Positions 22,430 to 33,933 of a stretch of 64,000 nt of DNA are shown here, one piece after another. The notes under the pieces are model-generated. The model had not been told where the DNA came from and made no database searches. It worked only from the letters and a program-made list of their open reading frames with translations. The first letter of the stretch is position 1; each line of letters opens with the position of its first letter. The stretch is from Hemerocallis citrina (Eukaryota > Streptophyta > Magnoliopsida > Asparagales > Asphodelaceae). Location: contig CM030364.1 of the NCBI GenBank assembly GCA_017893485.1, positions 245,533,818-245,597,817 on the forward strand. Reading direction: 5' to 3'. The position numbers and the translations under genes were made by a program.

Positions 22430-22501
22430 GACTTACGACTGTTAGTACCGACGAAGTTTGGTCAGACTGTTTTTTGAAGTTTCTCACAGACGGTGCCAAT
22501 C

Positions 22502-23209
22502 TGTTGCTGCTAATTTCTGTGTGGGAGCAAACGGATGATATGAATTCTTTTAAAAACAATAAAAAGTTGTCCTTTTTTACTCTTTTCGATATTGACTGTT
22601 TGCAATTGTTGTTGACTGTTGAATCTGACTCGTTTACACTTTTAGATCTAATCTTGATGGTGATGATCGCTCCGATTCGCCTGCAAAAGTCTGAAACACC
22701 GTGGTTGACCCCGGCGACAGACCCACCGACACTCATGTCAGAACTTATGAATAGAAAGAGAAATTTTAGAGGCAAAATACTAATTACCTTGTTCTGGTGG
22801 AGGTAGAGGGATATTTATGGTCGCCTTAGGGGTCAGTTTCAAGATAATGTTTTATCTCTACTTTCCGATGTTTTTGGATTGAATCAGTTATCTCTTCTAC
22901 ATGAAGAGATAAAAGTAGTTGAGGGATTTGAGTTTTAAACTCTCCCCTAGATAAGTGATATGGTTTTTGAATGGTCTCTTATATATAATCAAAGTTTAAA
23001 TCATTTTTTAAATGATCTGGACTCATTTGCATGAGGCTGTTATGACATCCCAATAAGACATATCCATTTTTGGGTTATTGAGCTTGAAAGATACTCAATT
23101 TTCATTCATGGACCTGTTTGTATGTGAAATTGCCTTTTTACCCCTGAGAGCTTTAAGATTCATGTCTAATTTAAACGATCCCGATTTAGTTCTATTTTTA
23201 TCCATATCA
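22502..23209 (-). repeat. 5' LTR of the gag-only Retand-like element
   Basis: Clearly diverged from the 3' LTR by many substitutions and small indels, so this insertion is older than the one at 6107-10685. The adjacent primer-binding-like site reads TTGGCACCGTCTGTGAG on the minus strand (about 22499-22483). This is the tRNA-Asp-like type used by Tat elements, diverged. Confidence 0.85.
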
Positions 23210-23324
23210 TCCGGTTATATTTTTCAAATTTCTATATCATCTCCTAAATATAGACAACCACTTTTTAAAAAAAATTTTGGTATTTTTTAGCCAAGCTTAT
23301 GCTCTAAGTTGAGGAGTGTGGAGA

Positions 23325-23830
23325 GTCGGAGGAATTTTTTATCGTACTAACCCACTTTTTGAAAATATTTGGGGGTCTGCCCACTTCTGAAAATAATTAG
23401 CGATCGGATCCAGTTTTGGACACGTCAGCATAAACCGTTATTGAAAATAACGGCATAGGTTATTTACGTGCCGTTATTTCCAATAACGGAATCAGTATTG
23501 AGAATGTCGTTATTAGAAATAACGACATCTGTTATAAGGTTTTCACACTTGCAATTTTTTTTTAAATGGAGACTACAAGATGTCGAAAAACAAAATAACC
23601 TATGCCGTTATTCCAAATAACGGCACGACACTTTTTTTAAAAATAGATGTCGTTATTGGGAAAAAAATATGTAAATAACCTATGCCGTTATTTTCAATAA
23701 CGGCTTATGCTGACGTGGAAAATAACAGCTTATGCTGACGTGTCCAAAACTGGATCAGATCGCTAATTATTTTTGAAAGTGGGTTAGAGTGCCAAATATT
23801 TTCAAAAAGTGGGTGATTACGGCAAAATTT
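23325..23830. mobile_element. Foldback MITE with TAACGG hairpins
   Basis: The outer arms mirror each other: 'acccactttttgaaaatatt' near 23350 and its inverse near 23795, then GATCGGATCCAGTTTTGGAC near 23403 against its inverse near 23750. Inside are several small hairpins such as CCGTTATTGAAAATAACGG. The right arm contains a short direct duplication ('cttatgctgacgtg' twice). Ends and duplication are not exactly fixed. Confidence 0.7.
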
Positions 23831-24143
23831 TCGAGCCGGAATTGGGAAAAGGAAAACTGGGGTTCTGAACGTGATGCTGACGTGGAGGGGCTTGCCAGCT
23901 GGAAGCAACGGTCAATTTTGCAGTTCTGGGGACATGGCTTTGAGTTTGTCTTGTCTTTTTGTTGATTGTTTTTTTAAGGTTAGTTTATCGGTTTTACTCC
24001 TGGAGCTTTTGGGTTGGGTTTTCGGTGGGGGTGAGGTGAGTAGGCTATAGGATGCGTGATTGGTATATGATTTTTTTTTTTAATTTCAAATTGATGTTGT
24101 AAAAATGTGCTGTGGTTTTATCCGTGCTTAGAGCATCTCGTTA

Positions 24144-24965
24144 GAGCATCCACTGTCGTTTTTTAAAAGTTTTGCATATTTAGCTTTTAGTAAGGAGTGC
24201 TGCTATTGTCATTTTTAAAATTCGACAAACAAATAAATTGGATGGATGTCGTTCATCGGTCTAACGCTATTATGTTTTTTTTTTAATTAACAAAAGAATG
24301 GACAGAACTTCATCCTCCAATTGAGAACTTTTAATTGTTTTTAACTGAATTGTATTGGATGGAGCTTGTTGATCCGTCTGTTGTTATTTTTTTTTTTCGC
24401 CGTCGAAAATAGTTAAAAAAAGAATTAAAAAAACAAAGAAAACATGCGAGACGGATGATCTTCATCCGTCTGGTTTGTTTGCTTTGTTTTTAAATTTTTT
24501 TTATGTGGTTGGCGGAATTACCTTGACGCCCCTCCCTTCATAAAAAACCAAAAAACAGTATGTTTTCTTAGGGGTAAAAGTGTCATTTCGGCAATAGCAA
24601 ATTGTAAAGTAGAAGTGAGGAACGAATGAAGTTCATTCGTCTCTCACCCACATATTTAATAAATATTGTTTAATACAAATTGTTAAATCGATGAGAGACG
24701 GAACACCTTCATCCGTCTCTCATCTGTTTTTTTTTTTCAATTTCGCATCAGACGGAGCTACTTCATTCGTCCGTTAGATTAAATTTCTCAAACGGATGAA
24801 CTTCGTCCGTCTTCTATATTTAGCACTTCGCTAAAGCGGCTCCTAAGTTTAGCGATGCACTGTTCATTCCTATTATGATTTATGGGTTTTTAGCAAACGA
24901 CTGTGAGTATGTCTTCTAAATGGATTTCCATTTTTTGGGTTTTAAGAAAACGACTGTCGATGCTC
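24144..24965. mobile_element. PIF/Harbinger-like MITE with GACGGA hairpins
   Basis: Termini GAGCATCCACTGTCGTTTT and, inverted, GAGCATCGACAGTCGTTTTC. Flanked by TTA at 24141-24143 and 24966-24968. The interior carries repeated short palindromes GACGGATGA...TTCATCCGTC (24450-24475, 24690-24720, 24750-24770 and 24790-24812). No ORF. Confidence 0.8.
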
Positions 24966-25092
24966 TTAAGACTCGAAGTTTTCATATTTAGATTATAGAA
25001 ATAGAAAATTTAAGTTGTGCTTGTAGTCGTTGAAACCCAAAATTTGGACCAACAGTGGATGATTTTTTTAATCCTGAATTTAAGCAACTGAA

Positions 25093-25095
<3 letters not shown>

Positions 25096-25139
<44 letters not shown>
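25096..25139. repeat. (CA)n microsatellite
   Basis: About 21 CA dinucleotides followed by a short TA run. Confidence 0.95.
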
Positions 25140-25148
<9 letters not shown>

Positions 25149-25344
25149 TGGTCCAACACATTTGAAAAATTTTAAAAATTGTACGCATTTAAGCATATAA
25201 CAATTTCCATAGGGCCATTCCATCTCATCCCTTCATCAAATGAACCAAACCAATCTCAAATTAACTTTCTATGCATAGAAAATCATATAGGCTATATTCC
25301 ATTGAAAATAAAAAAACCATAGGTGAAAAAATCACGGCCGCACG

Positions 25345-25666
25345 ACCTTCTTGCGTCCATTCTGATTTTTTTAATTATAAATTTCGTCGGACGCAAAATG
25401 ATATTGCGTCCGAATTTTTTACAGATTTTGTTTTTAATTGGGTCAGACGCAAAATGATCTTGCGTCCGACACATTTTTTTATATAAAATTTGATCGGACG
25501 CAAGATGATATTTCGATTCCTAAATTGGAGAATTTCCTATATCTTCTCTCAAATATAGACGACTACAGTCTTTTTTTCAAAATTTGAAAATATAGGGAAC
25601 GACTACAGCGTCTCATTCCCCATATTTCCCAAATTTTGGAAATATAAGGAACGACTACAGATGCTC
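25345..25666. mobile_element. MITE unit 1 (3' part) of a head-to-tail series
   Basis: Carries the interior blocks of the family (GGACGCAAAATGATATTGCG hairpin, 'gggaacgactaca' twice) and ends 'ctacagatgctc' before TTA at 25667-25669. The head is missing. Confidence 0.7.
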
Positions 25667-25669
25667 TTA

Positions 25670-26681
<1,012 letters not shown>

Positions 26682-26746
26682 TTAGAGCATCCGCATTCGT
26701 GTATTATTTTGCCATTTTATGTATTTTATAGCTTTTGTAGCGCTGC

Positions 26747-29700
26747 TGTAACCTCTGTTTCCCTAAATATGTATTTTCTGAATATCTTTCGTATTTTGAT
26801 TAATTATAAATTCGGTATTATTTTAAACTCGATTTGGGCCTTCTATTAAAATCTTTTCGAACTGAAAATTATATTTTCTTCAAATAATAGTATATTCTAA
26901 CTTTAATGTTTATTTTCTAAGTGATCGACTATTTGTATCTTATTTTATTACTATTTAGATTTTTATAAACTTGCTTATCTCAAATCTCATTTTGATATGT
27001 ATATCAAAATCTTTATAGTTGTTAATGTTATTATCTTGATTGTAGATTTAAAAATCTATTTCTATTGATTTAAAAATCTATTTCTATTGATTTAAAAATC
27101 TATTTATATTGATTTTTGTATTTGTAGTGATTTCAAATAATTTTCATATTGTAGTACAATATATATCTTGATATATGATCCTATATTTTATTGGTTATCT
27201 TATTTTCCTATTATATTTTTAAACCAAAAACCCATCAACTTAACCATTTCCCAGACCCATTATTATCCCCAGACCCATTAACTTAAACCTATACCCATTA
27301 ACTTGGACCCATAACCCATTAAGTATCCTTACCCGAAACCCAATAACCAAATTACCCAGACCCGTTTCTCTTAACCCTAACTAATACCCCACATATATAC
27401 ACTTTTACCTTAAAACCTGTTCACTCTCCAAAAACACACAGCCGCCTCTTCCCCTGTGCCCCTTGGCGACTGCACCGCGCCACCCTCCCACTCAGCCGCG
27501 CGACTTCATCTCCCTACCCCCGATCACCTATTGCTCCTCTTCGTCAGCCCATTGCATTGCTCAACCCCGACCACAACAACAGCAGCGACAACACCCCATA
27601 GTCGCAGCCTGTCGAAGCCCCTCCTCGTCGATAGCAGACCCCGACGCTCTGCCATCGCGATGCCGTGAGGCTGCAGCACACCCCTGCATCTGTCCCTCTT
27701 GTGCGATGCACTAGTCGACCCCACCTGCAGCACCGCCCTGTCCCACCTCACGACACAGCCAGTTCCCCAGTCATGACCCCCCTGGCCACCGTCGCGCCGT
27801 CTGTCCCCTGGCCACCGAGTGCCGTCGCCGGTTGTTGCCAAGCCAGTACATCGCCTTTGATGGGTTTCTTTTTTATCAGGTTTTGATCATGTTCGATCCT
27901 GGCCGTCGATCATCACGATCATCATCATCATCATGGTGGATTGGATGTGGATCGTCCGATTTCCTCTTGATCATCACGATCATGATGATCATCAAGATTC
28001 CTTTGATCACAGCCGTTCGATCGATTGATCTTGGTAATCATCATCATCTTCATCATCAAGGAGATCTGGCCGTCCGATCTGATTCGATCATCTTGATCTT
28101 GATCTCTTGATCTCAGCCGTCCGATCAATTTTGATCATCTCGATTATCGAGATCCGTGCTTGTGTTCGTGGTTGCGATCGTGATCGTGGATTCGTGTTTG
28201 GTTTGTGATTCGTGTATTGAGTTCGCCGCCCGGGATCCATTCTCGTTGTTCTTTCGTCAGATTCATCGTCTACACCCCAAGGCAAATATCTCTTGTACAC
28301 TTCGTTTTTCTAGTACAAGCTTCCCTTAAAAATACTGCAAATAGTTTGTGATTGTGACTCCCCTTTGTTTATCGTTGATGATCTCATATTTTGCCTTATC
28401 TATTACATGATCTAAGAGTCACAACCCTTCGTTGATATATTTACAAACTAGTTGGACCCTTTTTATCTCCTAATTACTTGAACATGAACCCCTTGACTTG
28501 TAGACGTGTGAGGTATGATGTGTTGTGTTGATCTTACATTCTTTTGAGTTAAGAAATACATGTGACTTGCTGATTTGATCCCCATTGCATCCGTATTTGT
28601 ATCACACACTAATCTAGACTCATAATAGTCATTTATCATGCAACTTGTATATAAAAAAAATTCACACTTGCTGCTGTCCTTGTCTTTACTTGCTGTTTCT
28701 ACCAAAATAAAACCAAAATCTGAACTTGAGCCATGAATATGAAATGTATCCCTAAGTGTCTAGTTGCCGATAACATCCAGAATTTTTAAATTCCGAGTTA
28801 CGATCTAGGAGATATCGCAGTTTTACTGCTGCTGTGTCGGTAATCGCAGATTCACAAAAAACTGCTGCACCACCTTTGGTTTACAATTATTTTAACTATG
28901 CTACCTGTAATTAAATAACTTGAAATTTTGCATAATGTTACTGGACACCCTAGAGAACATTTCCAAATTTTCTCAGAATTAGTTAATAAAATTTCAACCT
29001 TGTTTCATATGTATAAACTCAGATTAACAAATTCTGGCAGAACACAATTGCTGTATAGTTTGCTGTTTTGACACATGTTACCACAACTTTTATGTACCTT
29101 AATTATATGCGTTGGAACCGGAAAGGAGTCTAGTTTCTAGACTTTTTGATGGATTCATATTTTCTATCTTGTAGCAACAAGAGTCGCAGTTTTGGTGCAG
29201 CAACGTCATGCTATCTAGATTTGAGATTCTCGTTGTTCTTGATACTTTGATATGTTTTGACCCTCAAACATGTATCCTACTTAGCCTAGACTTGTTCCAT
29301 GTACTTGATTATGTTTACTTGACTTGTTTCTCATACTTTCATGCTTGCTTGATGATAATAATAAATAACAAGCCGGGGTTTAAGGAAAAGACCATAGTAG
29401 TGGACAATATAGGTAAGTGTACTCGGAAGGGAGCCCGTATTTCCCACTTGATACATGCTTTATGAACTAGTTAAATTGTATCCGATTCATGAACTAGTAT
29501 ATTATTATCCGATTCATGAACTAGTATATTAATTGATTCATGAACTAGTATATATATGATTCATGACTTGACACATGAACTGGTTATATGATTACCCGAT
29601 TCATGAGCATGGCTTGCTTTGATACTTGATGTCTGAGTACATCGCTCTATAAACTCCACCACAAGGCATAAACATAACTGATTGTATGTAGCGATCATGT

Positions 29701-30548
29701 AGTAAAAGTATGGATTCATAAAGTTCTACCTAGATAGTAATAACCACAAGACTTGTTACATGAAACCTGAATATGATACATGCTTACTTGATACTTGATT
29801 ACATGATACATGAGACTTGATACTTGGACATAATACTTGACACTTGCTACTTGATACTTGTACTTGACAAATTGACACATTAGATTTGTTACTTGTAACT
29901 CGACACTTATAAGTGATACTTATTACTTAATGCTTGATACCCTTACATGTTCACTAGCCACTTATTTTACTACTAGTATTTGTTACCCAATCTTATCTCT
30001 CGAGTTGTCTTTCTTGCTAGCTAATTTCTTGAATCCCCACTACTTATTGTATCCCTATTACATTCTTGATTTAAAATCTTGTTCCATATTTCTTGTACTT
30101 GTTTTTACTATTTGCGGTCCTAACTTGCACTAAGGGCGTTGTCTTGTTTTCTCTATTCTTTTCCTTTTTATATTTATGCATACAGACATTGGAGACGAGT
30201 TGCCTGCTAGAATTGGTGAGCAGACGTTCTAGGCTTCGTTTGGGGAAAAGACTTGCTATAATTATCTTGTATTTGAGTTTATTTCATTTTTTGCTACTTA
30301 AAGCTTGTAACGGGCTTATGTTCCCGAGTTTTATCTTTTGATCCAGAGTTGAAAACTATTGGGATATTATTATTTGTTTCAATTATTTTCTGTTGCTTAA
30401 TAAATTATTCATGCATGCGTGGTTGTGTACTTTTGTTATATTCTTGTTATGATGCTGAGTCGATCGTACAGCTCATGAATGATGAAAATTATTTGCTGGG
30501 CTTTGTCACGTACTCGTATTCCGTGTTTTTGGGAAGCGGGACGTGACA
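26747..30548 (+). mobile_element. 3.8-kb solo LTR
   Basis: Starts TGTAACCTCTG and ends GCGGGACGTGACA. The flanks are GCTGC (26742-26746) and GTTGC (30549-30553), a 5-bp duplication with one mismatch. The uninterrupted MITE copies (units 2 and 4) show the empty site 'gcgctgcaatcg'. It has no primer-binding site, gag or pol. A TATA-like 'catatatacac' lies near 27390. The GC-rich part at 27430-27850 gives open frames, but with no recognisable protein. Confidence 0.88.
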
Positions 30549-31059
30549 GTTGCAATCGTGTGCTATATATGCATAATTTAATATTTGAGCAACAACAGAC
30601 GACTATATTTGGCAGAAGAAATAACAATATGCTTATTATAACAGATAAAACATCATGTTTCGTCCCAAATATTTTATAATATTTTTTTGGGTTCCGATTA
30701 AATTAGAATTTTTTTATAATTAAAAAAACCTCAAAAAAACAAAGAAGCTCGGAAGGAACGTAATGTTTCGTCTAGAGTTCCGATTGTAAAATTTTCGATT
30801 ATTTTGGGATTCTATGGATTGGATTGCATATCACTTTCTATGGATTATTAATTGCAACCATTGTATTTTCTATGGGTTATTAATTGACTCATATGACTTT
30901 CTATAGGTCACTAACCTATAGAGATTTTTTTTTTTGAGGGAACGACTACAATGTCCGGTTTCTTTACAGATTTTGTTTTAATTGGGTCAGACGCAAAATG
31001 ATTTTGTGTTCGACACATTTTTATCTAAAATTTGATCGGACGCAAGGTCATCTTGCGTC

Positions 31060-31061
<2 letters not shown>

Positions 31062-31103
<42 letters not shown>
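31062..31103. repeat. (TA)n microsatellite
   Basis: TA tract left of half element F6. Others of this cluster are at 31256-31314, 31770-31803, 32444-32500, 36889-36921 and 37412-37452. Confidence 0.9.
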
Positions 31104-31109
<6 letters not shown>

Positions 31110-31252
31110 AATGCTCCATTGAAAACGGGTTTATTTTCACCAGGTTGGAAAACAGCGATCTCAGCCGTTGGATCGCTCTTGATCGTGATCAGCGGCTCAG
31201 ATCGCCTCCGCCTATCACCGGTTCTCACTTAAGTGGCGGAGGGTTATTTTGG

Positions 31253-31255
<3 letters not shown>
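31104..31255. mobile_element. Half foldback element F6 between (TA)n tracts
   Basis: Equals the left arm of F7 from GAAATGCTC(C/T)ATTGAAAA to 'gggttattttgggaat', then breaks directly into (TA)n. There is no second arm. Confidence 0.75.
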
Positions 31256-31314
<59 letters not shown>

Positions 31315-31317
<3 letters not shown>

Positions 31318-31737
31318 AAATGCTCTATTGAAAAGGTGTTTGTTTTCACCGAGTTGGAAAACAGCGATCTCAGCAGTTGGATCGCTCTTGATCGTGATCA
31401 GCGGCTCAGATCACCTCCGCCCATCACCCGTTCTCACTTAAGTGGCGGAGGGTTATTTTGGGAATTTCGTCCCAAATAACTCTTTGTCTGATTTGCTTTG
31501 AAAAATTGATATAACCTAGGCCGTTGTTGGGAACAACGGCCTAGGTGTTTTCATAACCTCAAAGCGAATCAGGCGAAGAGTTATTTGGGATGAAATTTGC
31601 AAAATAACCTTCCACCACTTATGTGAGAACAGGTGATGCGCGGAGGCGATCTGAGCCGCTGATCACGATCAAGAGCGATCCAACGGCCCAGAACGCTGTT
31701 TTCCAATCCGTGAAAACAAACTTGTTTTCAATGGAGC

Positions 31738-31744
<7 letters not shown>
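31315..31744. mobile_element. Foldback element F7
   Basis: Starts GCGAAATGCTC and ends with its inverse GAGCATTTC before (CT)n(TA)n. The arms (about 200 bp) carry 'cagcgatctcag' and its inverse, and GGCGGAGGGTTATTTTGGGA and its inverse. The centre is a perfect 14-bp stem hairpin, CCTAGGCCGTTGTT with loop GGG (31515-31545). No ORF. Confidence 0.82.
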
Positions 31745-31805
<61 letters not shown>

Positions 31806-32441
31806 GACGCAAGATGATATTTCGATTCCTATATTTGAGAATTTTCTATATCTTCTCCCAAATATAGATGGCTACTGTTATTTTTTCCAAAATTTGAAAA
31901 TATAGGGAACGACTACAGCGTCTCATTCCTTATATTTTTCAAAATTTGGAAATGTAGGGAACGACTACAGATGCTCTTAGAGCATCCACATTCGTGTATT
32001 ATTTTGCCATTTTATGTATTTTATAGCTTTTGTAGCGCTGCAATCGTGTGCTATATATGCATAATTTAATATTTGAGCAATAGTAGACGACTATATTTGG
32101 CAGAAGAAATAACAATATGCTTTTTATAACAGATAAAATATCATGTTTCGTCCCAAATATTTTATTTTATTTTTTTGGGATCCGATGAAATTAGAATTTT
32201 TTTGTAATTAAAAAAACCTCGAAAAAACAAAGAGAGTTCCGATTGTAAAATTTTCGATTATTTTGGGATTCTATGGATTGGATTGCATATCATTTTCTAT
32301 GGATTATTAATTGGGACCATTGTATTTTCTTTGTATGGGTCACTAACCTATAGAGATTTTTTTTTGAGGGAACGACTACAGCGTCCGATTTCTTTACAGA
32401 TTTTGTTTTTAATTGGGTTAGACGCAAAATGATCTTGCATC

Positions 32442-32537
<96 letters not shown>

Positions 32538-33356
32538 AGTCTATTATGAGATGGTGAGCGGGGCTCCTTATCTTGAGCGGGAGCTTCCAGCCATCCGATC
32601 TGAATTGATTCAGATCGAATGGCTGAGATCAGATCCCGTTCTCCATCTATTTTGTTGAGGGTAAAATGGTCATTTGACATCCTCATCTTATCTTTTGGCA
32701 TGCTGGTTCCCAACTCAAATCCCGCTCTCTTCTCGATCGTAAGAAACCCTAGCCGCGCTCTCCTTCTTCGATGAAACCCTAATCGATCTGAGAGAAACCC
32801 CCATTCTCCTTCTACGATTTCTACTTTCTGAGAGAAACCCCCAACTCTCCTGCGATTTCCCATTCTCCTTCTACGATTTCTTGGATCTGAGAGAAACCCC
32901 CAACTCAAATCCGCTGGTCGAATGGCTGTCTCTTTCTCTCTCTCTCTGCGATCGTAGATCCAAATCACCATTAGGGTTGCGAGGCGGTCTCTCTCTCTTC
33001 GACGTCAAACCCAGCTTCCGATCAGGGTTTCGATTCATCATCGATTCGAATAGAAACCCTAGCAGCCCCCAATCATTCTTACCAGGTATTCTCAGTTTCA
33101 AATTACATTTCGTTTTCTTCTTTCAAGTTTCACTATGAAAAATTGAGTCAATAGGCATCACCCTACAGAGCATTGTGCGCCATGTGTAATGATGCACAAA
33201 CATCATATAACACTGGTTAAACTATGTTAAATTATTTCAAAAGTTTGCAACTACACTGCTGAATGCATCGGAAAGTAGAAAGTAGAAACTAAGTATTTGG
33301 AGCTTGTAGATTTCCTTTGGCTAATTTTTTTACTAGTAATGTTCTTTTTTTTGTAG

Positions 33357-33933
33357 TTTGAAGAGATCCGTGATGCTGAAGATGCAATTCGTGGTCGTGA
33401 TGGCTACAACTTTGATGGCCATAGGTTAAGGGTAGGTGTTCCTTTTCTTTTGTAGATGTTATATTTCCAATGTTCTTTGCCATATATTCTATGATCTCAT
33501 TTTCTTATGTCTTACGGATTTTGTGTTTTTTTCAGGTAGAACTTGCACATGGTGGAAGAGGACATTCATCTAGTTTTGATCATCATCGCAGTTCCAATAG
33601 CGGAGGTGCCCGAGGAGGAGGTGTTTCCAGGCGTTCAAGTTATCGAGGTGAGGTTCAAATCTTTTTGCCTTCTGGTTGAGTTTTTTAGGTGATCCCTTTC
33701 ATAAGAACTTTGATTTTGATCTCACATGGGTATTGCAATGCAGTGGTGGTCACTGGTTTGCCTTCTTCTGCATCTTGGCAAGATTTGAAGGTATTGTGTA
33801 AACATGTAGTATAATTTTTTAATATTATTTTATTGAAGATGAACGGAAGTTTATATGCATCTTCTCTATGATTAGGACCATATGCGCCGAGCTGGTGATG
33901 TTTGCTTCTCTGAAGTATTTCGTGAAGGTGGAG
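33357..33933 (+). pseudogene. Captured SR34/SF2-type splicing-factor gene fragment, left arm
   Basis: Four spliced blocks keep GT/AG borders: 33357-33431, 33536-33647, 33744-33790 and 33876-33933. They join in frame to encode the end of RRM1 ([20 protein letters not shown]), the Gly/Ser/Arg-rich linker (ELAHGGRGHSSSF), and the start of the second pseudo-RRM with its hallmark SWQDLKDHMR. The family (SR34/SR30, ASF/SF2 type) sets splice-site choice in the nucleus. Missing are the start-codon exon with RRM1 RNP motifs, the rest of RRM2 and the RS domain, so no working protein can be made. A 5'-UTR-like part with telo-box motifs lies upstream (32740-33090). Confidence 0.93.

Larger units (their letters stand above)
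17500..23209 (-). mobile_element. Retand/Tat-like LTR element, non-autonomous (gag + protease remnant only)
   Basis: LTRs at 17500-18209 and 22502-23209 (about 710 bp) run TGATATGG...AGCAACA in minus orientation. The 5-bp flanks TCTGG (17495-17499) and TCCGG (23210-23214) differ by one base, compatible with an aged target duplication. Minus-strand order: 5' LTR, primer-binding site near 22500-22480, gag (22429-20528), protease-like remnant (20307-20044), tandem arrays (19660-18720), an AT-rich part, a purine-rich tract, 3' LTR. RT, RNase H and integrase are missing. Confidence 0.85.
26685..31976. mobile_element. MITE unit 3, interrupted by a solo LTR and foldback elements
   Basis: The head at 26685 runs 57 bp to the solo LTR (26747-30548). 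It resumes at 30554 in the same sequence ('aatcgtgtgctatatatgc') and ends 'ctacagatgctc' before TTA at 31977-31979. Foldback DNA occupies 31104-31744 within its (TA)n tract. Confidence 0.8.

Noticed and set aside
27456..28110. Several overlapping open frames in a GC-rich part
   Set aside because: They lie inside the 3.8-kb solo LTR, occur in several frames at once, and show no recognisable protein.
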